In this document: positions 11,509-22,260 of the stretch, piece after piece | How the letters are laid out: every line of letters starts with the position of its first letter | Numbering within the stretch: the first letter of the stretch is position 1 | NCBI GenBank assembly: GCA_051453625.1 | Contig: JBOZIK010000001.1 | Span: 162,284,671-162,321,561 of the forward strand | Length of the DNA stretch: 36,891 bases | Source: Welwitschia mirabilis | Taxonomy: Eukaryota > Gnetophyta > Gnetopsida > Welwitschiales | Direction of reading: 5' to 3' | Position numbers and translations under genes: made by a program | Notes under the pieces: model-generated | Seen by the model: the letters and a program-made list of their open reading frames with translations, nothing else | The model's database searches: none | What the model was told of the DNA's origin: nothing

Positions 11509-14242
11509 ATGGCGTCCACTGCTGTAACCCCCACTGTGCTGCCCTCCCAGTTTGTGTTGGGAAGGAGGATTGAATCCAAGGCAGTGGCTTCTCTCATACC
11601 ACTGAGCACGAGGGGCAGAAGCGTTGTGGTGAAGGGAACAGCAAAGAAGATCCAGACCAATCAGCCTTTGGGACCTTCTGGTGATTTCAACTTCAAAGGT
11701 GGCGTTGATGCCGGTGGGAGGAAAGCCAAGGTCTCTCCCTTACCACCTTTTCATAATTTCATNNNNNNNNNNNNNNNNNNNNNNNNNNNNNNNNNNNNNN
11801 NNNNNNNNNNNNNNNNNNNNNNNNNNNNNNNNNNNNNNNNNNNNNNNNNNNNNNNNNNNNNNNNNNNNNNNNNNNNNNNNNNNNNNNNNNNNNNNNNNNN
11901 NNNNNNNNNNNNNNNNNNNNNNNNNNNNNNNNNNNNNNNNNNNNNNNNNNNNNNNNNNNNNNNNNNNNNNNNNNNNNNNNNNNNNNNNNNNNNNNNNNNN
12001 NNNNNNNNNNNNNNNNNNNNNNNNNNNNNNNNNNNNNNNNNNNNNNNNNNNNNNNNNNNNNNNNNNNNNNNNNNNNNNNNNNNNNNNNNNNNNNNNNNNN
12101 NNNNNNNNNNNNNNNNNNNNNNNNNNNNNNNNNNNNNNNNNNNNNNNNNNNNNNNNNNNNNNNNNNNNNNNNNNNNNNNNNNNNNNNNNNNNNNNNNNNN
12201 NNNNNNNNNNNNNNNNNNNNNNNNNNNNNNNNNNNNNNNNNNNNNNNNNNNNNNNNNNNNNNNNNNNNNNNNNNNNNNNNNNNNNNNNNNNNNNNNNNNN
12301 NNNNNNNNNNNNNNNNNNNNNNNNNNNNNNNNNNNNNNNNNNNNNNNNNNNNNNNNNNNNNNNNNNNNNNNNNNNNNNNNNNNNNNNNNNNNNNNNNNNN
12401 NNNNNNNNNNNNNNNNNNNNNNNNNNNNNNNNNNNNNNNNNNNNNNNNNNNNNNNNNNNNNNNNNNNNNNNNNNNNNNNNNNNNNNNNNNNNNNNNNNNN
12501 NNNNNNNNNNNNNNNNNNNNNNNNNNNNNNNNNNNNNNNNNNNNNNNNNNNNNNNNNNNNNNNNNNNNNNNNNNNNNNNNNNNNNNNNNNNNNNNNNNNN
12601 NNNNNNNNNNNNNNNNNNNNNNNNNNNNNNNNNNNNNNNNNNNNNNNNNNNNNNNNNNNNNNNNNNNNNNNNNNNNNNNNNNNNNNNNNNNNNNGGGAGG
12701 AAAGCCAAGGTCTCTCCCTTACCACCTTTTCATAATTTCATACATTACTACAGACATATACAACGATATTATAGCAGAATAATTTAAGCTACCTAATTTA
12801 AGTTTCTCTTATTAATGAATAGGTTTTCTTGGGTTTTTAATTCATGTAAGGCTTATAAGCTAACCCATCTTTATTGTTTGTGGGTGGTAAGAGTAATAAT
12901 CTGCCCAAAAATATATTATCATTGTAATTAATAGGTGATTTGGAGGAATTGTGTTCTAAGTAANNNNNNNNNNNNNNNNNNNNNNNNNNNNNNNNNNNNN
13001 NNNNNNNNNNNNNNNNNNNNNNNNNNNNNNNNNNNNNNNNNNNNNNNNNNNNNNNNNNNNNNNNNNNNNNNNNNNNNNNNNNNNNNNNNNNNNNNNNNNN
13101 NNNNNNNNNNNNNNNNNNNNNNNNNNNNNNNNNNNNNNNNNNNNNNNNNNNNNNNNNNNNNNNNNNNNNNNNNNNNNNNNNNNNNNNNNNNNNNNNNNNN
13201 NNNNNNNNNNNNNNNNNNNNNNNNNNNNNNNNNNNNNNNNNNNNNNNNNNNNNNNNNNNNNNNNNNNNNNNNNNNNNNNNNNNNNNNNNNNNNNNNNNNN
13301 NNNNNNNNNNNNNNNNNNNNNNNNNNNNNNNNNNNNNNNNNNNNNNNNNNNNNNNNNNNNNNNNNNNNNNNNNNNNNNNNNNNNNNNNNNNNNNNNNNNN
13401 NNNNNNNNNNNNNNNNNNNNNNNNNNNNNNNNNNNNNNNNNNNNNNNNNNNNNNNNNNNNNNNNNNNNNNNNNNNNNNNNNNNNNNNNNNNNNNNNNNNN
13501 NNNNNNNNNNNNNNNNNNNNNNNNNNNNNNNNNNNNNNNNNNNNNNNNNNNNNNNNNNNNNNNNNNNNNNNNNNNNNNNNNNNNNNNNNNNNNNNNNNNN
13601 NNNNNNNNNNNNNNNNNNNNNNNNNNNNNNNNNNNNNNNNNNNNNNNNNNNNNNNNNNNNNNNNNNNNNNNNNNNNNNNNNNNNNNNNNNNNNNNNNNNN
13701 NNNNNNNNNNNNNNNNNNNNNNNNNNNNNNNNNNNNNNNNNNNNNNNNNNNNNNNNNNNNNNNNNNNNNNNNNNNNNNNNNNNNNNNNNNNNNNNNNNNN
13801 NNNNNNNNNNNNNNNNNNNNNNNNNNNNNNNNCAAAAATATATTATCATTGTAATTAATAGGTGATTTGGAGGCATTGTGTTCTAAGTAATGGGATTAAT
13901 ATTTATTAAGTAATAGATTATTGTCAGTCGTTTTGGTGATGGTTTTCAGGGGAAGGGAGTGTATCAGTTTGTGAACAAATATGGAGCCAATGTGGATGGT
14001 TACAGTCCCATTTACACGCCAGAGGAGTGGTCTCCCACTGGTAGTGTCTATGCTGGAGGTATGAGCTTCCTGTCACCTTCTCTTTTGGTGGTTTTCAGTG
14101 GGAAAAGCGGGTAGATTTCTAATGATGGTTTTGTAATGGTGGTTTAGGAAAAACGGGCCTTCTGCTCTGGGCTATTACTCTGGCGGGAGTGCTTGTGGGT
14201 GGTGCTCTTCTTGTTTACAACACCAGTGCCTTGGCAAGCTGA
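11509..14242 (+). CDS. psbR: Photosystem II 10-kDa protein PsbR, chloroplast precursor (3 exons)
   Basis: Spliced coding sequence: 11509-11730, 13950-14058 and 14148-14242, giving 426 nt or 141 residues plus TGA, the usual PsbR length. Junctions are GT/AG; intron 1 is phase 0 and intron 2 phase 1, splitting Gly111. The start context GCCATGGCG is strong. Residues 1 to about 41 are a Ser/Thr/Val/Arg-rich transit peptide. The mature part starts near GTAKKIQT and keeps the family signatures GGVDAGGRK (64-72), [14 protein letters not shown] (83-96) and a C-terminal membrane helix (about 114-134) ending YNTSALAS. PsbR is a thylakoid protein near the oxygen-evolving complex of photosystem II that helps stable assembly of PsbP/PsbQ in plants. 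I recall ALAQ as the usual angiosperm C-terminus; the final Ser is a small difference. No frameshift or stop; the gene appears functional. Confidence 0.97.
11716..11762. repeat. Contig-edge duplicate, left copy (47 bp)
   Basis: Identical to 12695-12741 and abuts the 932-N gap. It includes the last 15 bases of psbR exon 1 and the splice donor, so the second copy looks like a spurious repeat of the exon end. Confidence 0.95.
11763..12694. other. Assembly gap (932 N)
   Basis: Unknown bases flanked by an exact 47-bp duplication (11716-11762 and 12695-12741). Either two contigs overlap and the gap is artefactual, or an LTR-like or tandem duplication lies here; the first is simpler. Confidence 0.98.
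12964..13832. other. Assembly gap (869 N)
   Basis: Flanked by a 58-bp duplication, 12906-12963 and 13833-13890, with a single difference (A at 12947, C at 13874). The mismatch may be a read error near a contig end or an allelic difference between haplotypes. Confidence 0.98.
14059..14147 (+). other. psbR intron 2 (89 bp)
   Basis: Short intron with donor GAG|GTATGAG and acceptor GGTTTAG|GAA, T-rich before the acceptor. Removing it keeps the frame (GGA codon split 1+2) into the C-terminal membrane helix. Confidence 0.95.
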
Positions 14243-14420
14243 TTATTATTATTTGAAAAATCAGTTAGGTTATTATGAGTTGATTTCCTTTGATGTTGGA
14301 GCAATCATCATATTAAACTTGTACTTAAATTAAGTGTCTATAGAACATAATGGCGTTATCTATAATGATTGAATTTCTGCAAGAATTTGGAAATATAAAA
14401 TACAGTATATGCTATAAATC
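14243..14420 (+). other. Probable psbR 3' UTR
   Basis: AT-rich sequence after the TGA. AATATAAAAT near 14390 could serve as a plant-type near-upstream polyadenylation signal, but plant signals are loose and the cleavage site cannot be read from sequence. Confidence 0.4.
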
Positions 14421-15683
14421 GATATATCATTTAATTAATTGGTGAAGATGAATGGTCATACCAAACACAGCCTAAATTCCTCTATTATTATGACATGCAT
14501 GAACAATTCTCGAGTTAAACTATTAGATGTTTAGGGAACTTACAACTTCATTGTATATTAAGAAAAGCATGCACTCATACACATGTTGGGAATGGAACAC
14601 TTAGCATTTCTCATCATCTAATTATAATTTCAAAAATTTCTTTCAACTCATTAAACAAAAATCCTACTATAGTAGGCTCATACTTTCTTAGTATTCATAG
14701 ATAGTACATTAAACACCCTATAGGCTTAAAATGGATTTTAAGAATTACATTTTCACTTACAATTAAGGAGAAAACCTTAAAGATAATTCAACAATATGTA
14801 AATAAAGGACATTGCATTTATATTATTGTTTAGTTAGGCTCTTAAAAATTTGGATTCCTTATGATCTAGTAGAACATTTTATGCCATTTTTTCAATGTTC
14901 ATGTTAAGTCAGAGCATTAGTCAACTATATTAGTATTGATAGATTTAATATGTCACCTTCTTTAATGGTATTCCATAATGATAAGTTTGCATAAATCACA
15001 TAGAACTATATCTATATCTAGTAGTAACAATTCTATTTGTAGTAACAACTTTATTTTGTCTTATATTTCTATCAAATATAGCTAGTAGTTTTTCTTTTTT
15101 TCTTTTTCCTAAAAGTGATTTATTTTTTTTTAAAAATTTGAAAAGTGTTTAATCTAGATCTTAGAATGGACATTTAATTATACAAAATAAAGTATCATCA
15201 TGAAATTCCTCTATACAACTTACTACCAAGGTCAATATAGGCCCTTCTTCTAGTTTTTGTTCTGTATCCTATCATAATTTTCAAAATATCATGTTCAGTA
15301 ACTTAGTAAGGTTATCTAAATGATAGCTTTAAATGATATCTCCTCTAGAAAGGCAAGTCTAAGAACTCTAACCATTTGGAAAGGAATTTCTTCAAAGCTT
15401 CCTATGAATTGAATTTTTTTGTCCCACCTACATAGCATTAAGAAGGTTTAATTTATGAAGTAGAAAGGTAGTGAGGGAGTGAAATGACACATTTCTAGGG
15501 CCTCAAACTAAAAGTTGAAATCCTTGCTTCCTTGTTTGAACTATAACACATTTGATCCCTTTAACTTCTTAATTTTATGATATCTACTTATTAAGTTTCC
15601 AAAAAGAGGGGTTTCCTCATGAGGTAACCAATAATATGGCTAATATAGAAATCTATTATGATCACTTCAAAATATTTAAAAGT

Positions 15684-15731
15684 TAAAATAAATAAGTAAT
15701 AGAAGGGTAAAATAAATAAGTAATAGAAGGG
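15684..15731. repeat. Perfect 24-bp tandem duplication
   Basis: TAAAATAAATAAGTAATAGA plus AGGG is present at 15684-15707 and again at 15708-15731 without a mismatch. Being perfect in otherwise decayed DNA it is a recent slippage event. Confidence 0.97.
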
Positions 15732-16096
15732 TTATCTCATGCATTATGAGATGAGCTCATGAGCTTGCTTTTTTAGAAGCTTATTATTAAACAAAGATTC
15801 TTATTCAAATGAGGCAAAATTAGAACCATGGATAAAATGTTCTATGATCTTATATTATTTTACCCAAAAGTATAGTGGAACTCAAAAGTGAGGGTATAAG
15901 AGGATGCAACTAAAGTTGACTGCATGCAAGGGGAAAGATGCTAATATTTATAAGGTACCAAGACTAAAATGTCAAGGGCACCACATTAGAGTAAGGCTCA
16001 AAAGAACACCAAATAGGAAAAATAGGAAAGAGAAAACTAAACTATAAGATTTTATAATCACCATTTACTATTACTGATAATGCTGATATTTCGTTT

Positions 16097-16295
16097 TTCA
16101 AATTTCTTATAACATAATGAGGATGCTAGATTATATTAACTGTCTACTTTAAGCATAGTTTCAATATTACATTCTTAAGAGATTTAGTCCTTTCTCAAAT
16201 TCCTTATAACATAATGAGGATGTTATATTATATTAGCTCTTTAACTTTGAGCACTGTTTCAATATTACATTCTTAAGACATTTAATCTCTACAAA
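16097..16295. repeat. 97-bp imperfect tandem duplication
   Basis: The block CTTATAACATAATGAGGATG...TTTCAATATTACATTCTTAAG occurs at about 16097-16193 and again at about 16194-16295, period near 97 bp, with several substitutions and small indels. Older than the 24-bp duplication nearby. Confidence 0.9.
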
Positions 16296-16844
16296 AATCT
16301 TTTTAGATACTTTTCCAAATTCTTTGTTTATTCCTCCTATCCAATATTCAGAGGGTATGATTGTATTTTCTCTTAGGTAGCATGGTGTATTTATATTGTT
16401 TGCTATTATTCTTTTTGTTATGATTTAAATTACTATTTGCATTTCATTTTTTTCCCTTCTTCTTGTTATTGATGTTATTTTATTCTAGTTTCCATCTTAT
16501 GCCTTCGTTAGTTCCATTAGGAACTTATATATATTTACATTTTATTTTAATATTTTTGAATCTAGAACTTGAAATAAGCTTAAAATAAAATTGTTATAAT
16601 AATTATGAAAGTTATTTTTATGAACATGAGACATTTTAATGATAAAATGCTTCGAATGATATTAAATTCTAAGTTAACAACAAGAGTTGACTTTATAACT
16701 ACGTCCTCTTATTAGCCTAAAGTATTTAGGCCTCCTAACTAGGATTTTACCTATATAGTGCAACATCCTTTTAAACTTTTAAATTTGTTTTTTATATAAA
16801 AGTATTTGAATACAAGAAATAAAACTAGGTGAAAAGGGATGATT

Positions 16845-18170
16845 TAAGCATTTTACATAGGTTCTTAGAATTGATTACAATGAATTATTTTTACCAATTG
16901 CAAGAATGGTTATAATAAGGTCATTAATCATTGTTGTAAATATGTGGAATTATATGATATTCCAAATTGATATAACATTAGCATTTTCATATGGGAGTTT
17001 GGAAACAACAACTTATATGAATTTTCAAGGGTTTGAACAATTAGAACCAAGAGGAGAAAAATCCAAACTTTGTTGCAAAATTAGAGAAGCCTTTACATGG
17101 CCTAAAATAGACTTGAAAATTTAGTATGAACATCTATGTAAATTTGTTATTAAATGCGAATTAAGAAAAGCTGCCTAATGATCTGATATATTTCTCCTCA
17201 TGAACGTAGATGTGCAAATACTAATTTTAGCTTTCTATGCTATTGACTTATTGGTAATGGAATTGGATGTCTCATGAATAAAGAATTTCGAAAAAAAACC
17301 TATAAAAGTTGAGTTATTGGATTAATTTTAGTACTATTTGGAAATGAAGATGGTTCAAATGAATGAGGCAATATTTCTTGGATAGACTAAGTATGCCATA
17401 AAAATTCTTAAGTCTAGAAGAAATCTGTCATTTATAAGGAGCCATTCTTAATCCATAGTTATAAATTAGATCTTGAAGGAGAGTTAAATAATCTTATATT
17501 ATATAGATATGTTACTAGAGCTATTATTTCACCTAACAAAACCAAGAATCAATATTAACCTTATGATAAAGATTTTAACGATCTTGAAGAACAATATACA
17601 AAAGAATCGATGAGAGTTTCAATGCATGTATTGAGATAAAGTAGGAGGTTTTATTTCTTTATCAGTTTCATTACAAAATTTTTATTACTAAATTGTGTAA
17701 TAAGATCATTAATAAAATCAACACTACCATTTTAGTGGAAGCTTTTTATAATGCAGATTAGAGAATACATCCTATTATTAAAGGGCTAAGGTTTAGATAC
17801 TTAAATATATATGAATTATAATTTTAAAAGGTAAGAAGTAATCCACAGTTATAGGAATCTTAATCGAAGTAGAATTCAAATCCCTAAATGAACTGGTGAA
17901 AGAAATATAATGGTTAGATTCAGTACTTAATGATATGAATCTAAAGAATAAAAAAATTTATCAAGATATGTGATAATTGATCCACTATGAAAAAGAACTC
18001 AAAACCAAAAATGTAAATCTTAATGATAAAATCAAGCATTTTGGCACAATAATTCATCTGGTAAAAGAGCAACGTAAGGATAGGCTTATTAAAGTAGAAT
18101 ACATTCCAAACACTAGGAACTAAATGAACTAACCAGTTCATTAAGAAGATAAAAAATTAGTGCAATAAAA
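16845..18170 (+). mobile_element. Second Ty1-copia relic: reverse transcriptase and RNase H
   Basis: A 72-codon open piece (16906-17124) carries the RT block FQIDITLAFSYGSLE...TYMNFQGFE...KLCCKIREAF, matching the copia DVKTAFLNG/EEIYM.QPEGF region, though LNG is SYG. Downstream, the YVDD site is decayed (about 17235), ELLD-YYLEMKMVQMNEAIFLG (about 17313-17385) matches the DLG..YFLG block, and about 17440-17530 has an LYRYVTRAI piece. RNase H resumes near 17870 with EFKSLNELVKEI, YQDM (catalytic D region, about 17962) and KIKHFGTIIHLVKEQ (18028-18075). Stops and frameshifts are frequent. Borders are not defined; this is separate from the copia element at 1-2110. Confidence 0.88.
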
Positions 18171-19440
18171 AATATATGAGGCTTAAGGATCATAAAGTCT
18201 TATAAAGAATAAAAATGGTTAGGAGGAAACTAGGAAAATTATGTAATATTTATGGATTCATGATTTTTGAATTAAAGGAAAGCATTGTATTAAATTGTCC
18301 AAGCAAGATAATTAAAAGGATAGTTATTAATCATGAGCTATAGAATGGATTTTCAACCATGGAATTAGATGTTCTACTTTTTGTGAGGTATATTCCACAC
18401 TAAATTATATATGCTTGTGATAAATTCTATAAGAATTAAAGTAGAAAAAAAAATATTAGAGACCACAAAAAATGACACTGATAATTTAATGTGGTTCTAC
18501 CTATTTCTAGTCCATGTCCATAAAGGGAGAAACTTGTAGATTTATTATGCCTTCAAAAAGAATGTCAGAATGTTTTAATCACATGGTATACTAATAAAGT
18601 ACCTCTCCTCACTTAATAGATAAACCAATTCATATATCAACGTACTTTAAAATCTCAAACTATAGCTAGGAAGAAAAACTTTTAAAAAGTAACACCCAAG
18701 AGGCTCATTAGCATCTAGTGTTAGAACTTCTTAGGCTTGTGTAAGGGTTGACTCATGAATATTATCATAATAAAGTAAGTTTGGATTTCTATGGGATAAT
18801 ATGATAGTTTCTTATCTATATGCCCTCAGGTTAGAACTCATGTTGTTATACATCCCATGCATGTTTATCTAAAATTATTAGATTGTGAATGTCATCTTTA
18901 TTATACACTTAATCTTATAGTATAACTAGGAATTTCTCATACAACATATATCTTGATGAGATTATTATGTTTATCTGTGTTGTTACATAATATGAACATT
19001 GGAAAGGTTTATTAGGATTATATATTTTGCACATTTACTTCTACCATATTACTCTAAGTCCTCTTTTTCCATTTTATATATTGGAGATATGATATGTAAC
19101 CTTTATTATGGATTATAGCCTTTCATATCTTCTTTAGTTAAGGTACATAATTACTTAGTTCATATTTCTATGTGTATAAGTCATATTATTCATTATATAT
19201 GTAATATTTATATATTAATCAATTCTTCATTACATACTTAATGTATAAGTATATTTGGTATATTACATTTTTAGTATACTTATGAATTACATTTCCAAAT
19301 TATGGGACAAACTAAAATAATAATTAGATGCTCTTAATTAGTACTATGTACTCTTAAATGAGCATGAGAAACATATGCATATCCTTAACAGATCCACAAT
19401 GAATTACAATAACTTTATTCAATTAAGAATGTTTAAGAAA
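18171..19440. other. AT-rich region, probably copia 3' flank, no gene seen
   Basis: Follows the RNase H relic and may include its 3' LTR, but I could not find a polypurine tract or LTR edge. At about 18470-18545 AATTTAATGTGGTTC followed by GTCCATGTCCATAAAGGGAG resembles a motif often seen in plant repeats (ACGTGGTTC then ACGTCCACGGGAG) after CpG loss. This is recall, low confidence. Confidence 0.4.
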
Positions 19441-19960
19441 TTTGAATTAACTTTGACTAGTAGTGAGATACTTGTATAGCTCTAGAGGGATCCGAATTTG
19501 CACTAAAAGAAAGGTTGCAATGTTCACATTTGTGATGGTATCCAATAGTGACATATTCTTAAGAAATCTAATGCATTTAAAATCACTTTCGATAATAATG
19601 GGATAATTGATCTAGGTTTGTTGGGTTTGGAACAACTCCTATTAATAATGTGACATCTTGTAAACTTTTAGAGGGCTTAGAAATGATATCATTCAATAGT
19701 GGAAACCCTTAATATTTCTTTTCTTACGAAACCCAAAATTGGAACACTATTAAGAAATGTAGTATGTTGTATACATTTATAACATGCTTAAAAATAATTC
19801 TTTGAATAATGGAACATAAAGTATTAACTCTAAATATTCGAAAACATTTTTATTCAATAGTAGAAACCCTTAGCAAACTTAGAATTCATAAATTAAATAG
19901 TGATACAACTTATGCATTTCTTTTGTAAGCATAAAATCTTTAGAGCTCAAAGAAACTTAT
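19440..19960. repeat. Irregular degenerate repeats with ATTCAATAGTGGAAACCCTTA words
   Basis: ATTCAATAGTRGAAACCCTT occurs at 19691 and again at 19852 (one difference). Related words (ATCCAATAGTGACAT, GTGAGATACTTGTATAGCTCTAGAGG and GTGACATCTTGTAAACTTTTAGAGG) occur at 19460-19670. This suggests an old short tandem array or one element with internal repeats. Confidence 0.5.
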
Positions 19961-22260
19961 TTGATATTGTTAAAATATAAACTAAATAGAATTCAAGGTA
20001 TATTTCAATAATGAGAAGAAAAATTCATGGAAAAATATTAATTACTATAATAATAAATGCATAAATAGTTTATACAAATATTAAAAATAAGCATGTAAAC
20101 CTGTAAAATTAGTTATGAATCATAAAAATAAAACTAAAATGTAAATATAATATTAGTACTCATATTAAAAGTTGAATATAAGATGATAAAATATATTCTT
20201 CATAGACCTTAAAATTATATTTAAAAAAATATATCATTATTCTTAGTTAACATTGAAACTTGGATGCACATTTGTTAACAAATCATTTTCATGTTAATAT
20301 CTATTATCAAATATGTTAATAGATGAGATGTATTTCACCTTCCAATAATATTAAGATATACCATCATATAAAAATATAGGCATGAACTATAAACATAAAA
20401 TAATGTAGAAGAAAAATGGAGGAATTTTATTAGTATATATGCATATGATAACTTACATGCAAGCTTACACATTTCATAATAATGAAAAGATTAAAAAAAA
20501 TGAGAATGAAATATAATCACATAAAAAGAATGTTTGGGAAGTGGTGGTTAGTTAAAAAGGATAAAAATGCCTAAAAGATTTTCTAGGCTTAGATCCTCCA
20601 CATAGATAAGAAACTAAACATGATAATGTACATGTCTAACAATATTCATGATTTTTTTTCACCTTTTTTAAAATCTTCTTCATACATCCTTGTAGTTCTT
20701 GTAAAAACTCCTAAATAAAACTGTCATCTTAAGTTAAAGTCATAAGGTGGTGGAGCTATGAAAGAAGGAAGTACACATTATATTATTATAATATAAGGAA
20801 TAGAGTCCTAAAAGGGGATTAAGTTAGAACATTACTAACATCTAAAAGGTGCTAGACCTTAGGTTACCAATCTAGTAAACTATGTAAGAATCATGATGTA
20901 TGTTAGAAAATAGGGTATTTTTAATGTTAGAATTTGAATAAAAAATATAGTATTAAATAAAAAACATCTAAGATATTAGAAATAAAATTTGTAAGTCAAT
21001 TTTAGCATAGTTTTCTTTAGTTTAACATATTTTATGTGATAAATAATTCTTTTGCATAGAGTGATTTATGCACTTGACATAATAGATTTCATTCATTGTG
21101 GTTTTATTAGCTATGTAATACTATGATTGTATAATATATTTATGGTTGTGGTCTAATTTATTATTATTATTTTACTTATTTTTTATTTATACTTCTTTAT
21201 ATCTCTTTATTATCTTAGAGGCTATTCATGAAACACTGTGCCAATTACATGTTTAATAGTTTGACATGTCTATATATAACTTACTTGTCTTTTTCATATA
21301 AAGACATTTATTGAATTGTGATTATATAAATATATTCTTATAGAACCTCTTTTTTAATGTTAAACTAGACCATTTATTACTTTAAAAGTTGTACATGGTC
21401 TCAATAGGGAAGAACCCACCATTGATATAACAAAATTTCCTCATAAGGAAAAATGTGTGTACAACCAAAAAAGTAAGAAATTACTAGTTCAATATTCTTC
21501 ATTAAAAAGAGAACACAATGCTGGATTTATGAGCACCTCTTTAGCATTAATTACATCCTTAATTTTTCCTACCACATAGGCTTCATTGCCTAGAGTTTTA
21601 TGAAGTTGCTACTTTAAGATGGCTTTTTTATACATGTTCGCTATTTCAATTTTTAAAATGATGAGATAAGCTCCTAAGATAGCATACTAATATTTAAAAT
21701 TATGGATGGGCATATAATTTTTGAAGCTTCACTCCTCCTACCTTTCCTACTCTTTCTCCTATTAGTATTGTTGCTGATGTCATGGTTACCATTATTATTA
21801 CTTTTGTTGTTACTGATACTCCTATGAGTGCTGCTATGAGTGGAGTTGATATTGGGCATAATAATACTACTAATTCTGCCATTGAATGGATTGAGCCCAT
21901 TACGAATACAAATATTATTGACAATAATGGGTATGGGAATGAGAGTAGTAGTGGGATTGTTTCCTTACTACTCCTCAATACTATCACTTTTAGCAATTAG
22001 ATGCTCTTGCCTTCTTCTACTTTCCTATCCTATTTCTCTTTATGGATTTTTCCTGTACTTTACTTATTTACATCTAGTATGAAATTTTAAATTTTAAACT
22101 GCACTGTAGGTAGTAAGAATCCTCTTTAGAATCATGGATGAAATTGAAGAGATATTTATAAAAAATAGATTTTACTCTAGATCAAATGTTGTAGAATGCA
22201 GTAACAATGGCCTTGTATTTTTTCCCTTTTAGATGACTACTACTTTTTATAGTACATTAT
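19961..22260. other. AT-rich DNA, no gene assigned
   Basis: No recognised relic. At 21674-22000 both strands stay open for 60-98 codons. The minus frame at 21674-21859 is Asn/Ser/Arg-rich (SISNNKSNNNGNHDISNN), which may be a fragment of a low-complexity gag-like or nucleic-acid-binding protein, or only a simple ATT/ACT-rich tract. Confidence 0.5.
22256..22260. repeat. Left target-site duplication of solo LTR 2 (ATTAT)
   Basis: ATTAT directly before TGTTG; the same ATTAT follows the other end at 23322-23326. Confidence 0.85.

Larger units (their letters stand above)
11731..13949 (+). other. psbR intron 1, with two assembly gaps
   Basis: Donor AAG|GTCTCT after residue 74, acceptor TTTTCAG|GGG before residue 75. 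The apparent 2219 bp includes 1801 N and two duplicated contig edges. If both overlaps are merged the intron is about 313 bp. Known sequence between the gaps (12742-12963) is AT-rich with no gene. Confidence 0.9.
14421..16844. other. AT-rich spacer, no gene seen
   Basis: No sizeable open frame or recognisable relic. It contains two local duplications, listed separately, and homopolymer runs (for example T8 at about 15123). CpG is almost absent. Confidence 0.6.

Noticed and set aside
11355-11573. 72-codon plus frame overlapping the psbR start
   Set aside because: It is in another frame, crosses promoter or leader DNA, and its shared part is explained by the psbR transit peptide coding sequence.
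11681-13876. Long frames of 300-400 codons over the gaps
   Set aside because: They consist almost wholly of N and are artefacts of reading through unknown bases.
17941-18141. 66-codon minus frame
   Set aside because: Antisense to the copia RNase H relic on the plus strand.
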